Part shown: positions 15,760 to 24,999 of the stretch, one piece after another
How positions within the stretch are numbered: position 1 is the first letter of the stretch
Layout of the letters: each line of letters opens with the position of its first letter
Source of the DNA: G963664225 sp964538065
Lineage (GTDB): Bacteria > Verrucomicrobiota > Verrucomicrobiia > Limisphaerales > UBA1319
NCBI GenBank assembly: GCA_964538065.1
Contig: CAZIDG010000011.1
Coordinates: forward strand, 1-64,000
Length of the DNA: 64,000 bases
Direction of reading: 5' to 3'
Program-made: the position numbers and the translations under genes
The notes under the pieces: model-generated
What the model saw: the letters and a program-made list of their open reading frames with translations, nothing else
Database searches by the model: none
What the model was told of the DNA's origin: nothing

Positions 15760-16926
15760 ATGACCCCGAATCCATTTCTTGGCGTTTTCTTTCACTGGCT
15801 GGGCGGCCTGGCCTCTGGCAGCTTTTACGTTCCCTACCGTTTTGTAAAAAAATGGGCGTGGGAAACCTATTGGCTTGCTGGTGGCTTCTTTAGCTGGATC
15901 ATTGCTCCCTGGGTGTTGGCGTCGATTATGACGCCGGACGTGGTGGGCGTGCTCCGCGAAGCTCCCGCCTCTTCTCTGTTTTGGTCCTATTTCTTCGGAG
16001 CCATGTGGGGTATGGGTGGCCTGACCTTTGGGTTGACCATGCGCTATCTGGGCATGTCTCTGGGTATGGCGGTGGCCCTGGGCTATTGTGCCGCGTTCGG
16101 CACGTTGATGCCGCCCCTCTTCAAGGGAACCTTCGCTCAGGATGTTCTGGGTAAACCCTCGGGCATTGTCATTCTTATTGGCGTTGCCGTCTGTTTGCTG
16201 GGTATTGCTGTGGCCGGCATGGCGGGCACTTCCAAGGAACGGGAAATGTCCGAAGAGGAAAAGAAGAGTGCCATTAAGGAGTTCAACTTCAAAAAGGGCA
16301 TTCTGGTGGCCACGTTCTCCGGTATCATGAGTGCTGCCATGTCATATGGCCTCACCGCAGGTGAACCCATTAAACAGATCGCTCTAAAACATGGTTCCCC
16401 CGTTCTCTGGCAGGGATTGCCAGTGCTCATTGTCGTGTTGTTCGGTGGTTTCACCACGAATTTCATCTGGTGCGTCATCCTGAACATCCGCAACAAGACT
16501 GGGTACCAATATCTGAGCTCCACTCTTCGAGTGGCTCCTCCCAAGCGCAAGGATGAAACGATCATTGAGACTGCGATTGACGCCCCCTCGGAAGAGGTGG
16601 TGGAAAACATGCCCAATCCAAAGGGCAACGGTGAAAAAGTCCCCATGCTCACCAACTATATCTTCTGCGCCATGGCGGGAACAACCTGGTACCTCCAGTT
16701 CTTCTTCTACAGCATGGGAGAAACCCAAATGGGTGATTACAAATTCAGCAGTTGGACACTGCACATGGCCAGCATCATCATCTTCAGCTCTTTGTGGGGC
16801 ATTGCCTTGAAGGAGTGGAAGGGTTCCAGTGGCTTCACCAAATCGCTGTTGACCCTTGGTTTGGCCATCCTCGTATTCTCCACGGTTATCGTGGGTTACG
16901 GCAATTACATGGGAACCATGAAATAA
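15760..16926 (+). CDS. rhaT: L-rhamnose/H+ symporter (RhaT family)
   Basis: A 388-residue inner-membrane protein with about ten helices. The N-terminus MTPNPFLGVFFHWLGGLASGSFYVPYRFVKKWAWE, followed by WIIAPWVLA, is the RhaT hallmark. GAMWGMGGLTFGLTMRYLGMSLGMAVALG is the conserved third helix pair. A cytoplasmic loop (about residues 240-295, rich in Lys and Glu) is longer than in enteric RhaT, and the C-terminal half has WYLQFFFYSMGETQMG. It imports L-rhamnose for the adjacent isomerase. Transcription probably continues into lutA, since only 48 bases without a hairpin separate them. Confidence 0.93.
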   Translation: MTPNPFLGVFFHWLGGLASGSFYVPYRFVKKWAWETYWLAGGFFSWIIAPWVLASIMTPDVVGVLREAPASSLFWSYFFGAMWGMGGLTFGLTMRYLGMSLGMAVALGYCAAFGTLMPPLFKGTFAQDVLGKPSGIVILIGVAVCLLGIAVAGMAGTSKEREMSEEEKKSAIKEFNFKKGILVATFSGIMSAAMSYGLTAGEPIKQIALKHGSPVLWQGLPVLIVVLFGGFTTNFIWCVILNIRNKTGYQYLSSTLRVAPPKRKDETIIETAIDAPSEEVVENMPNPKGNGEKVPMLTNYIFCAMAGTTWYLQFFFYSMGETQMGDYKFSSWTLHMASIIIFSSLWGIALKEWKGSSGFTKSLLTLGLAILVFSTVIVGYGNYMGTMK

Positions 16927-16974
16927 CCCGCATATCGGCGGGGCGCATTGTTTAGGGCTCTTGCCCAAACGAAT

Positions 16975-17691
16975 ATGAAGGTCTCATTGTTTATTCCATG
17001 CTTTATTGACCTTTGCTTTCCAAAGGTCGGCATCAGCATGGTCCACATTCTGGAGCGTCTGGGCCATCAGGTTGAGTGCCCGGAGGCTCCGGCTTGTTGT
17101 GGTCAACCGGCGTTCAACACTGGTTATTGGGACGAAAGTCGTGACACCGCGGTCAGAGTCATCGAACAGTACAAACACGCGGAGGTCGTCGTCATCGCCT
17201 CGGGCTCCTGTGGCACCATGCTCAAGGTCATGTACCCTGAGTTGTTTGCCCAAACCCGGCATTATGAGGACGCCAAAGCCATGGCGGCCAAGTGCTTCGA
17301 GTTTTCGAGCTTCCTGGTTAATCGTCTGGGTGTCACCGATGTGGGAGCTCGTTTTGATGCCCGCGTCACCTTCCACGACGGCTGTCACGGCCTGCGCGAA
17401 CTGGGCTGCAAACTTCCTCCTCGCGCCCTCATGGCCAAGGTCAAGGGCCTTCAGTTGGTGGAAATGGGCGCCGCCGAGACTTGTTGCGGCTTTGGCGGCA
17501 CTTTCTCGGCAAAGTTCCCCATGATTTCCACCGCCATGGGCGAGGTCAAATGCGCCTCCGCCGCAGAAACCAAGGCGGAATATATTGTTTCCAACGATTC
17601 CAGTTGCTTGATGCATCTTCAAGGTCTTCTGGATCGCCGGGGCAGCTCCCTCAAAACCATTCACCTGGCCGAAGTGCTTGCCCAATCATGA
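16975..17691 (+). CDS. lutA: Lactate utilization protein A (CCG-domain Fe-S subunit)
   Basis: A 238-residue protein starting at ATG 16975 (MKVSLFIPCFIDLCFPKVG). It has two cysteine-rich CCG domains: PEAPACCGQPAFNTGYWDE with SGSCGTML, and FHDGCHGLRELG with AETCCGFGGTFSAKFP. These are the ligands of the GlpC/HdrB/LutA type iron-sulfur subunit. LutABC oxidises L-lactate to pyruvate and passes electrons to the quinone pool. Its end overlaps the start of lutB (ATGA). Linkage to rhaAT makes sense because rhamnose breakdown yields L-lactaldehyde, which can be oxidised to L-lactate. Confidence 0.92.
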   Translation: MKVSLFIPCFIDLCFPKVGISMVHILERLGHQVECPEAPACCGQPAFNTGYWDESRDTAVRVIEQYKHAEVVVIASGSCGTMLKVMYPELFAQTRHYEDAKAMAAKCFEFSSFLVNRLGVTDVGARFDARVTFHDGCHGLRELGCKLPPRALMAKVKGLQLVEMGAAETCCGFGGTFSAKFPMISTAMGEVKCASAAETKAEYIVSNDSSCLMHLQGLLDRRGSSLKTIHLAEVLAQS

Positions 17692-19079
17692 ACGCCGCTC
17701 AACAATTTAAAAAACAGGCCACGGTCATTACCGCCGATTTACGTCACCGCCAGTTGGTCCAGACCGCTCTCGGTAAATACGAGGTCAAACGGGACGAAAA
17801 CAAGGGTCTCTTTAAGGACTGGCAGGGTGCTCGCAAGCTGGCTGCAGAAACCAAGTGGAACGCCATCAATCACCTCGATAAACATCTTGAGGAGTTCGCT
17901 CAGAAGCTCGAGGCTCGAGGCGCCAAAGTCCATTGGGCAAGTAACGGTGAGCATGCACGCCAGATCATCATCAAGATCATCAAGGATCGTCAGGCTCACT
18001 CGGTCATCAAGTCCAAGTCCATGACCTCCGAGGAAATTCACCTCAATGATGCCCTCGAAAGAGAAGGCTTCGAGGTGGTCGAATCGGATTTGGGCGAGTT
18101 CATCGTCCAACTGCGTCAGGAGCCGCCTTATCATATCGTCTTCCCGGCCATGCACTTAACCCGGGATGAGATCAGCCGGTTGTTTTCGGATAAGCTGCAC
18201 AGCGCACCGACCAATAGCCCTGAAGAGCTGACGATGATCGCCCGGCGTGTTTTGCGTCAAAAATACATCAAGGCCGATATCGGCATTACGGGGGCCAATT
18301 TTGGCGTGGCTGAAACGGGCATGGTATCCGTGACGGAAAATGAAGGCAATTCGCGACTTACAGCGGCTTTGCCCAAAACCATGATTACCCTGATGGGTAT
18401 TGAGAAGGTGATTCCTCGTCTCGAAGACCTGGCCCTCTTCCTGCCCATGCTGGCAACCGTCGGGGCTGGACAGCTTATCACCGGTTACAACACCATGTAC
18501 GGTGGTCCACGTCAGAAAGACGAAGTGGATGGACCGGAGGAATTCCATGTTGTTCTACTGGATAACCGGCGCACCACTTTGCTTGCCGACGCTGAACAGC
18601 GTGACTCCTTGCATTGCATCCGCTGCGGTGGCTGCTTGAACGTCTGCCCCATTTACCGAAATATCGGTGGTCATACCTATAATACCACCTATTGTGGTCC
18701 GATTGGGGCGGTTCTGACCCCCCACTTCAAGGATCTGCAGGAATGGAAGCATCTCGCCTACAGCAGCTCCCTCTGCGGTGCCTGTAGTGAAACATGTCCC
18801 GTTAAGATCAACTTGCACCACAATCTGTTGCGCACCCGTCGCAATAGTTCGGTCCAGAAACCCATCTGGTGGCAAAAGATCGCATTCAAGCTGTTTGCAC
18901 CTGTTGCCAACAGCAAGTTCCTTTGGTCCATGGTCACCATATTCGGACGGATCGGCCAAAAATTCCATCCCCTGGTCAAAGGCACCAAACTTGATCCTGC
19001 CTATGCCTGGACCAAGACACGCGAAACACCCCCCATCGCGTCACAGTCATTCAAAGAATGGTGGAGGGCACGCAAATGA
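17688..19079 (+). CDS. lutB: Lactate utilization protein B (LUD plus ferredoxin domain)
   Basis: A 463-residue protein starting at ATG 17688, inside the lutA stop; an upstream in-frame extension overlaps lutA and is not coding. The LUD domain (about residues 60-290) contains VIKSKSMTSEEIHLNDALE, GITGANFGVAETGMVSVTENEGN and LPMLATVGAGQLITGYN. A two-cluster ferredoxin segment follows: CIRCGGCLNVCPIYR (about 310) and CGACSETCPVKINLH (about 363). The tail matches the LutB/YkgF family. It is the electron-transferring core of the L-lactate dehydrogenase complex and ends in an ATGA overlap with lutC. Confidence 0.94.
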   Translation: MNAAQQFKKQATVITADLRHRQLVQTALGKYEVKRDENKGLFKDWQGARKLAAETKWNAINHLDKHLEEFAQKLEARGAKVHWASNGEHARQIIIKIIKDRQAHSVIKSKSMTSEEIHLNDALEREGFEVVESDLGEFIVQLRQEPPYHIVFPAMHLTRDEISRLFSDKLHSAPTNSPEELTMIARRVLRQKYIKADIGITGANFGVAETGMVSVTENEGNSRLTAALPKTMITLMGIEKVIPRLEDLALFLPMLATVGAGQLITGYNTMYGGPRQKDEVDGPEEFHVVLLDNRRTTLLADAEQRDSLHCIRCGGCLNVCPIYRNIGGHTYNTTYCGPIGAVLTPHFKDLQEWKHLAYSSSLCGACSETCPVKINLHHNLLRTRRNSSVQKPIWWQKIAFKLFAPVANSKFLWSMVTIFGRIGQKFHPLVKGTKLDPAYAWTKTRETPPIASQSFKEWWRARK

Positions 19080-19744
19080 GTGATCAACAAAACATCCTTG
19101 GTCTTATCCGCGAAGCCCTTGCTGTTCCCGCTCCAAAACCGGGAGCGCATGGGACTCCTGATTCACATCCTCAATCCATAGCCGACGTGCTGCCCCCGGC
19201 CGCTGTTGACTTGGATGCCCGGATCAAACAGTTCCAGGCCAATGCCACCGGGCTTAAGGCGGATTTCGTTTTTGCGGAAAGTGAAGCTGCCGCAGTCCTT
19301 AAACTAAAGGAAATCGCTCAAAAGGAAGGGTGGAAAAAGGTCGCCACCCATCACAGCGCCCTGTGCGAGTCCGCCGCCAATGCCTTGGGCCTTCCAGTAT
19401 TCGTCACCGCTCCGAATTACACGGTTGGCGATCTGGAAACCTGCGATGCGGGTTTGACCGAGTGCGATGCCTTGGTGGCCCAAACCGGCAGCGTGCTGGT
19501 AACCAGCCGCAGCACGGGAGGACGCGCCCTTACGGTCCTGCCGCCACACCATGTTGTGCTGGCTCGTAAGGAGCAGATCATCAGCAGTTTACCTGATGCC
19601 TTTAAGCTGGTTAAGGATAAATATGGCTCCGATTACCCCAGCATGATTTCCTTTATTACCGGTCCCAGTCGGACGGGGGATATTGAACGCATCCTGGTCC
19701 TGGGCGCCCATGGCCCCAAGAAACTGACCATCATCTGTTTCTAA
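19076..19744 (+). CDS. lutC: Lactate utilization protein C (LUD domain)
   Basis: A 222-residue protein starting at ATG 19076, overlapping the lutB stop. It is a single LUD domain: EKEGWKKVATHHSALCES, the conserved GLTECDALVAQTGSVLVTSRSTG (about residues 128-150, read as two short runs), LPPHHVVLARKEQI and the end GPSRTGDIERILVLGAHGPK. It is the third subunit of the L-lactate-oxidising complex. A strong hairpin follows 24 bases after the stop, so the rhaA-rhaT-lutABC transcript ends here. Confidence 0.92.
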   Translation: MSDQQNILGLIREALAVPAPKPGAHGTPDSHPQSIADVLPPAAVDLDARIKQFQANATGLKADFVFAESEAAAVLKLKEIAQKEGWKKVATHHSALCESAANALGLPVFVTAPNYTVGDLETCDAGLTECDALVAQTGSVLVTSRSTGGRALTVLPPHHVVLARKEQIISSLPDAFKLVKDKYGSDYPSMISFITGPSRTGDIERILVLGAHGPKKLTIICF

Positions 19745-19767
19745 AACGGCCGGATTTTTACCGTGAT

Positions 19768-19804
19768 TGCGTGTGGCGGGCTCATCCCGCCGCACGCATT
19801 TTCT
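19768..19804 (+). terminator. Intrinsic terminator of the rha-lut operon
   Basis: TGCGTGTGGCGGG (19768-19780) pairs with CCCGCCGCACGCA (19786-19798) with one G-T wobble and a 5-base loop, followed by TTTTCTTGT. It ends the rhaAT-lutABC transcript, 55 bases before the acyl-CoA dehydrogenase gene. Confidence 0.85.
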
Positions 19805-19859
19805 TGTCGCTTTGGCTTGCCTGTAAACGCCAGACCGTTTTAATGCTTTGAATCGTGTT

Positions 19860-22103
19860 ATGGAATCACAAGCTGACACAAAACTGACTCAACCGTTGCG
19901 CACCCTGCCTGGGGACGATGTCCGGCAGATCATGTGGCGTTTTGCGGACCGTTATGATCTGGCCATGCTCGTCCAATCCGTGCGAGCGGTGGCCCGTGGC
20001 CCCGTGGCTCAATTGGTGGCCCATGGCGCCCGAAATTCCCATGATTGGACCTCTGAAAAGAACAGCTTGCTTTCAGTCTATGATGAATCAGGCATCAGCG
20101 CCGTGTTTCTTGATCCCAGCCAGGGCGGCTTCATTGAAGGCCCCAAGAACCTGGCCTTGGCGCTGGTAGCCTTTGAATTAGCCTGGGTGGATGCCGGCGC
20201 TGCCACAGGCAGCCTCGCTGGCAACCTGGGCCTGGCCCCCATCCACGAGCGGGGCACCCCAGAGCAGCGCAACACCTACTTGTCCCGTTGCGCCCCGGTC
20301 AAACCGGGCGAAGACCGCAAAGCCGAACGTGCTGCGTTTGCGCTGACCGAACCCCTCCCCTTTGTGGGTGTGGAAACCGGCCTTCTGAGCGGCAAGGTCC
20401 GCGTTGCTGAGTGGCCTGAAGGCGGCGAACCCATTCTCCAGGTCGATAAACGCGGACGTTTTATCACCAACATGGGCTTTGCCAACATCGTGACCGTGGC
20501 CGTGGAATCCAACGACCCTCGCATCAAGGGCAGTTGCATGATCATTCTTGAAGAAAATGATCCCGGCTTGTTCGATCGCGGTGCCGCCACCAAGAAACTG
20601 GTGCATCAGCTTTCTTCGACATGTGATCCCGTTTTCAGCCAGCGGGTGCCCGCCAGCCGCATCATTGGGGGCTACACGGTCAAGGACGGTGTCATTATCC
20701 CCAAGTATGACCACAGCGACGTCATCGAAGCCGTCTTCCGTCATACACGGGTGACCGTGGGTCTCATGACCTCAGCCAAATTGCTATCGGCTGTGGAACC
20801 GGTCATCCGCTATCAGCGCAGCCGTTTCCGTGGCGGCGAAAGCGGTGATCATGGCTCGCCTCGATATGAATTGGGGCTTCAAACCAAGCAGGATGTCCTG
20901 CATCGATTGGTCGATGTTTGGTCCACCGGTGAGGCCAGTGCATCCCTGGGTTTTGCAGCCGCACGCATCTTCGACGAACTGGAACCTTTGGATAAATACA
21001 AGGAACAGTACTTTACAGAGCAGAAGATTGAAGGCGGCAGGGCTCAGTTTAAAGCCCTGGGCAAATTGCAGAAGGAGGCCATCGAGCTGCTCGCCCTTGA
21101 AAACAAGCCTGTCACAGAACGTGATCAGCAGCATTACGAGGCGCTCAAGCAGAACAAGATGCTTCAGTATGTCATGCTCGATTCCCAAGCCAGCGTTCTC
21201 TGTCCGGCGTGCAAGCTTTGGAATACCGGCTACGGTGCGACCATGATGCGCGAAGCTGTCAGCCTCATGGGTGGCTATGGCATTACCGAAGATTGTCCAG
21301 GATTCCTGGGACACAAATGGATGGACGCCCAACTCGAAGCGACTTACGAAGGGCCCGAAGCCGTCCAGCGCCGCCAGTTAAGCGTCACCATGGTGAATGA
21401 GCTGTTCCTGGCTCAATTCCAGCAATGGATTGCTGACATGCGTGAGATCGCTTCAAAGAAGCCTGGCACAGGTGCTTGCACACTTGCCACCGCCATGCAG
21501 CTTTGGTTGTGGACCTTGAACCACTTGCAAAAAACAACGGATGCCAACGGAGCCAAGCTCTATCATGGCAACCGCCAGGGTGTCACCTTCCCGCTTGCAG
21601 ACGCTCTGTGCTGGCTGCTCGCAGCCCGCTCCTTGGTTTTGGACATCCTTGAATTGGAAACCAAGGGTGCGTCCAATCCCGTTGTGGCCGAAAACCTTGA
21701 AGGCGTGGTCGGCTTTATGAGCGATCTCAGCCACGTGCATGCTGCCAGGGCAGCAGGTGAGGTTGGACGTATTTGCGCTGAATTAGTCCACGGTTACAAT
21801 CGCCATCCCGCTTGGGATCAAGCGAGTTGCGGGGCATGCTACAACGCCGAATCGCTGGATGTGCTTGAAGGCATCATTCCAGGCATTGCCAGTTCGGCGC
21901 GGACCAGTTCCGATGTCTCGGAATCGGGTCAGGCACATCCTGCCAAAGCCGGTCCCTGTGTCCAATTTTCAGGACTGGAGGCATTTGCGCGTTTGCGTTT
22001 GAAACTGGATGGCTGTCTCACGGGCTCACGCCTGGCCAAGGATCGCGCGGCCGATGGGCTGACCAAGGTCATGATTCCAGAAGCCCTGGATTACCCCGTT
22101 TAA
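19860..22103 (+). CDS. Large acyl-CoA dehydrogenase family flavoprotein
   Basis: A 747-residue protein starting at ATG 19860 (a TTG at 19848 is less likely). It is longer than usual acyl-CoA dehydrogenases (about 380-600). The N-terminal helical domain has GISAVFLDPSQGGFIEGPKN and AGAATGSLAGNLGLAPIHE. The beta-domain has AFALTEPLPFVGVETG (substrate/FAD region) and NMGFANIVTVAVES. The C-terminal helical domain has GYGATMMREAVSLMGGYGI, and the catalytic-base Glu is present in ATYEGPEAVQRRQL (about residue 500). About 230 further residues are helical, as in long FadE-type proteins. The ETF-quinone oxidoreductase gene starts one base after its stop and etfBA follow, giving a complete route from acyl-CoA to quinone. 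The substrate is unknown. Confidence 0.85.
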   Translation: MESQADTKLTQPLRTLPGDDVRQIMWRFADRYDLAMLVQSVRAVARGPVAQLVAHGARNSHDWTSEKNSLLSVYDESGISAVFLDPSQGGFIEGPKNLALALVAFELAWVDAGAATGSLAGNLGLAPIHERGTPEQRNTYLSRCAPVKPGEDRKAERAAFALTEPLPFVGVETGLLSGKVRVAEWPEGGEPILQVDKRGRFITNMGFANIVTVAVESNDPRIKGSCMIILEENDPGLFDRGAATKKLVHQLSSTCDPVFSQRVPASRIIGGYTVKDGVIIPKYDHSDVIEAVFRHTRVTVGLMTSAKLLSAVEPVIRYQRSRFRGGESGDHGSPRYELGLQTKQDVLHRLVDVWSTGEASASLGFAAARIFDELEPLDKYKEQYFTEQKIEGGRAQFKALGKLQKEAIELLALENKPVTERDQQHYEALKQNKMLQYVMLDSQASVLCPACKLWNTGYGATMMREAVSLMGGYGITEDCPGFLGHKWMDAQLEATYEGPEAVQRRQLSVTMVNELFLAQFQQWIADMREIASKKPGTGACTLATAMQLWLWTLNHLQKTTDANGAKLYHGNRQGVTFPLADALCWLLAARSLVLDILELETKGASNPVVAENLEGVVGFMSDLSHVHAARAAGEVGRICAELVHGYNRHPAWDQASCGACYNAESLDVLEGIIPGIASSARTSSDVSESGQAHPAKAGPCVQFSGLEAFARLRLKLDGCLTGSRLAKDRAADGLTKVMIPEALDYPV

Positions 22104-22104
22104 C

Positions 22105-23982
22105 ATGTCGTCATCCAATTCCGATTTGAACTCGGCGGATATCAACCGTCAGAGAATGGACGTGGACATCGTGTGCGTGGGTTTCGGCCCAGCCACAGGT
22201 GGTTTCCTCACCACCCTGTCCCGCAACATGATGAAGGAAGATGGCACCCCGGCGCTGGAAAGCCCAGCGAACCCGGGTCAGCCATTACAAGTCCTTTGTT
22301 ATGAACGAGCGGACGACCTGGGCTTCGGGGTGTCTGGCGTCGTCACAAAAGGTCGCAGCATCAAGGAAAGCTTTTCAGAAGCTGACTTGGCCCAAATCCC
22401 CATGTCGGCCCCTGTCAGCCAGGAAAAAGTGGTTTACCTGCTCGATCCAGTCGGGGCCAGTCGGCGAACGGCCATGCTGAAGCTGGGCGACAGCCTGATC
22501 AAGGGGTTCAAATGGGCTTTGCCCTATGAATTGGATGCCTTGGAATTGCCTCTGACACCCGCATTCCTTCACAAAACCGGGGGAATGGTGATGTCGATGG
22601 GCCAATTCAACCAATGGGTTGGCACGCAATTGATGGGCACTGGTTTGGTCCAACTGTGGCCGGGCACACCTGTCAAACAAGCGTTGATTGAAGGCAATGC
22701 AGTGAAAGGCGTTCGCCTTTCGGATCAGGGAACCGACAAGCAAGGGCATCCAGGCGATGGGTTCATGGCTGGGATGGACGTCGGTGCCGCACTCACCGTG
22801 GTTGGGGATGGTCCTGTTGGAGCGATTGGCCAGCAATTGGATGAACATTTTGGGCTGCCCGAAGGCCACCATATGCATGAGTGGGCCGTGGGCATGAAAA
22901 TGGTCATCGATCTGCCTTCAGACACTTCTTTGAAACCAGGCACGGTGTTCCACACCTTTGGCTTCCCTGAGCCAGAAATCTTCGGTTTCTTTTACGTCCA
23001 TCCCGGAAATGTGGTGTCAGTCGGTATTTTCGTACCTTCCTGGTTCGATAATCCTGTGCGCACATCGTATCGCTACCTGCAGCACTGGATGCTTCACCCC
23101 TACTTGTGGCGTTACCTTAAAGGCGGTCGACTTCGTTCCTGGGGCGCCAAAACCCTTCAGGAATCGGGACGTCGGGGTGAACCCCACCTGGTGGGCGATG
23201 GCTTTGCCCGTATCGGCGAAGGATCCGGCAGCACCAATGTGCTCACGGGGTCCGGCGTGGATGAAGCCTGGGCTACTGGAGCGCAATTAGCCCAGGGTGT
23301 CATCGAACTCCTCAAGGAAAAGAAACCGTTTACTCGCGAAAACCTCGAAAACGCCTATATTCGTCGCCGTCGCGCCAGCTGGGTTGAAAGTGAAGGACGT
23401 GTGGCCGAGAAGTCGCGTGATGGTTTCCAGCGTGGTGTATTGACCGGCATGATTGGCATGGCCCTCACCGGCCTTTCCAAGGGATTGATATCCATCAGCG
23501 GCAAACCGATGCCTCCCTACAAACGAATTCCCTCCCTGGAAGATTATTACCGGGGCAGAATATCCGCCGACGAAATTCGCGAAATCCGGAAAAAATGCGA
23601 CGCACAAGGAATATCTGCGCATGCGGCGCTGATGGAACGTGTTGGGTGGCCGGCAATACCCTACGATGGCCAACTGCTGGTTTCACAGCAGGATGCCTTG
23701 CTGATGGGTGGCAAGGTGCAAGCCCCTCCGGGCTATGCCGACCACGTTCTTTTCCTTAATCCCTCTCTCTGTGAGCGTTGCGGAGCGCGCACCTGCATCG
23801 AGGTATGCTCAGGACAAGCCATTACACCAGGACCAAACGGATTGCCTGCGTTCGATCGTGAAAAATGTGTCCACTGTGGCGCCTGTCTCTGGAATTGCGC
23901 CCAACCGATCAAGGAAGGGTCCGAACACGCGAATATTTCCTTCCAATCCGGAGCGGGCGGTCTTCATTCCGCCGAAAACTAA
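22105..23982 (+). CDS. Electron-transfer flavoprotein:quinone oxidoreductase-like (FixC/ETF-QO)
   Basis: A 625-residue flavoprotein starting one base after the dehydrogenase stop. The FAD-binding N-terminus is VDIVCVGFGPATGGFLTT. The middle has ETF-QO features: MSMGQFNQWVGTQLM, HHMHEWAVGMKMVIDLP, GFFYVHPGNVVSVGIF, then FARIGEGSGSTNVLTGSG. The C-terminus carries a ferredoxin domain with Cys ligands in CERCGARTCIEVCSG and CVHCGACLWNCAQ. Two clusters are possible, where classical ETF-QO binds one. It passes electrons from ETF to membrane quinone. A strong terminator follows. Confidence 0.88.
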   Translation: MSSSNSDLNSADINRQRMDVDIVCVGFGPATGGFLTTLSRNMMKEDGTPALESPANPGQPLQVLCYERADDLGFGVSGVVTKGRSIKESFSEADLAQIPMSAPVSQEKVVYLLDPVGASRRTAMLKLGDSLIKGFKWALPYELDALELPLTPAFLHKTGGMVMSMGQFNQWVGTQLMGTGLVQLWPGTPVKQALIEGNAVKGVRLSDQGTDKQGHPGDGFMAGMDVGAALTVVGDGPVGAIGQQLDEHFGLPEGHHMHEWAVGMKMVIDLPSDTSLKPGTVFHTFGFPEPEIFGFFYVHPGNVVSVGIFVPSWFDNPVRTSYRYLQHWMLHPYLWRYLKGGRLRSWGAKTLQESGRRGEPHLVGDGFARIGEGSGSTNVLTGSGVDEAWATGAQLAQGVIELLKEKKPFTRENLENAYIRRRRASWVESEGRVAEKSRDGFQRGVLTGMIGMALTGLSKGLISISGKPMPPYKRIPSLEDYYRGRISADEIREIRKKCDAQGISAHAALMERVGWPAIPYDGQLLVSQQDALLMGGKVQAPPGYADHVLFLNPSLCERCGARTCIEVCSGQAITPGPNGLPAFDREKCVHCGACLWNCAQPIKEGSEHANISFQSGAGGLHSAEN

Positions 23983-24016
23983 CCGGCAGATTCAAGTCGT
24001 TCTTTGAATGATTTCC

Positions 24017-24050
24017 ATGCGCGTTGGCGAGGCCAACGCGCATTGTTTTT
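24017..24050 (+). terminator. Intrinsic terminator after the ETF-QO-like gene
   Basis: A perfect 12-bp stem, ATGCGCGTTGGC (24017-24028) with GCCAACGCGCAT (24032-24043), closes a 3-base loop and is followed by TGTTTTT. It is one of the strongest terminators in the window. Confidence 0.93.
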
Positions 24051-24100
24051 ATCCTGCTGGAACCATTCGCTCCCTGTTTTCAGGGGATCCCATTAAATTC

Positions 24101-24134
24101 AAAAGCGCCTGAAGGCCAAAGCCATTCAGGCGCT
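24101..24134 (-). terminator. Intrinsic terminator of the prepilin-like gene
   Basis: AGCGCCTGAA (24104-24113) pairs with TTCAGGCGCT (24125-24134), with an inner GGC/GCC pairing. On the minus strand it is followed by TTTTGAATTT. It lies 31 bases past the prepilin stop and sits back to back with the opposite-strand terminator at 24017. Confidence 0.88.
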
Positions 24135-24165
24135 CTCATATGCTATTTGGTTTTAGGAGGGCAAA

Positions 24166-24948
24166 TTAATACCGCCATCCAACGGCATCGCGCAAGCGCT
24201 TCAAATCCCTGTCATTGGCGGTTGTAGGATAGTCCAATTTATCAATTCTAAGTGTATTTGCCTCCAGCCACTTCCAAAACTCGGAATGGCCGTCAGCAAA
24301 GGAAAGCACCGTGCCGTTGTTATGGCGGAACGCGGGCGAATTCTGCCAGATATTCTGCTCAATGCGCACGGCAAAATACCCATCATCAATGGTCACTGGA
24401 TTTTCCTCAATAAACACAAACGCCTTCACCGGCGGTGGGCGCTTGATATCAGAGAACTTACGGAAATCCGGATAGCGGTTAACATCATTGACACTGGTCA
24501 CATCACTGTTCATGCGACCGTTCATGGAATAAGAGCGAACACGATTATAGGGCTTGCCATTAATCTTGTACGGGGGCTCGCTGGGACACTTGTAGATCTT
24601 AATCTGCGTATTGTACTTGAAGAGCTTGCCATTCTTGATGTCCGCCTCGTTGGTGGCTCCCGGCAGATATGCAATATTGTTTTGAATCCACGACTTGGTG
24701 GTATCGCTGATATAATTCTGCACCAAGGTATCGTTGTTATCTTCCTTGTACAGATACCAGGCGAGCATTAATTGCTTGTTGTTATTCAAGCAGGTGATGC
24801 CTTGGCCTTTGGCCTTGGCCTTGGCAAGGGAGGGCAACAACATTCCCGCCAGAATGGCAATGATTGCAATCACCACCAGCAATTCAATTAATGTAAATCC
24901 AGTGCGCCAGGCACCAGGACTATCGGACTCTCGACTATATCTTAACAT
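24166..24948 (-). CDS. Prepilin-like protein with C-terminal H-X9-DG motif
   Basis: A 260-residue protein with a type IV prepilin N-terminus: a short basic leader, then TGFTLIELLVVIAIIAILAGMLLP (residues about 16-39), with the cleavage Gly before Phe and Glu at mature position 5. The rest is a soluble pseudopilin-like domain containing NNNKQLMLAWYLYKEDNND and MNGRMNSDV. It ends in PAFRHNNGTVLSFADGHSEF, the H-X9-DG type C-terminus that is massively expanded in Planctomycetes, Verrucomicrobia and Lentisphaerae. It is exported to the inner membrane and processed by prepilin peptidase. It is a single-gene unit set between two flavoprotein operons on the other strand. Confidence 0.9.
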   Translation of the reverse strand: MLRYSRESDSPGAWRTGFTLIELLVVIAIIAILAGMLLPSLAKAKAKGQGITCLNNNKQLMLAWYLYKEDNNDTLVQNYISDTTKSWIQNNIAYLPGATNEADIKNGKLFKYNTQIKIYKCPSEPPYKINGKPYNRVRSYSMNGRMNSDVTSVNDVNRYPDFRKFSDIKRPPPVKAFVFIEENPVTIDDGYFAVRIEQNIWQNSPAFRHNNGTVLSFADGHSEFWKWLEANTLRIDKLDYPTTANDRDLKRLRDAVGWRY

Positions 24949-24999
24949 AACCTTTTGGAAATCGTTTGCCTCATGCTACTCTTTTGAAGGGCATATGCC

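Noticed and set aside
17481..17687. N-terminal extension of the lutB frame
   Set aside because: It lies wholly within lutA in another frame and lacks LUD-family character; the ATG at 17688 in an ATGA overlap is the natural start.
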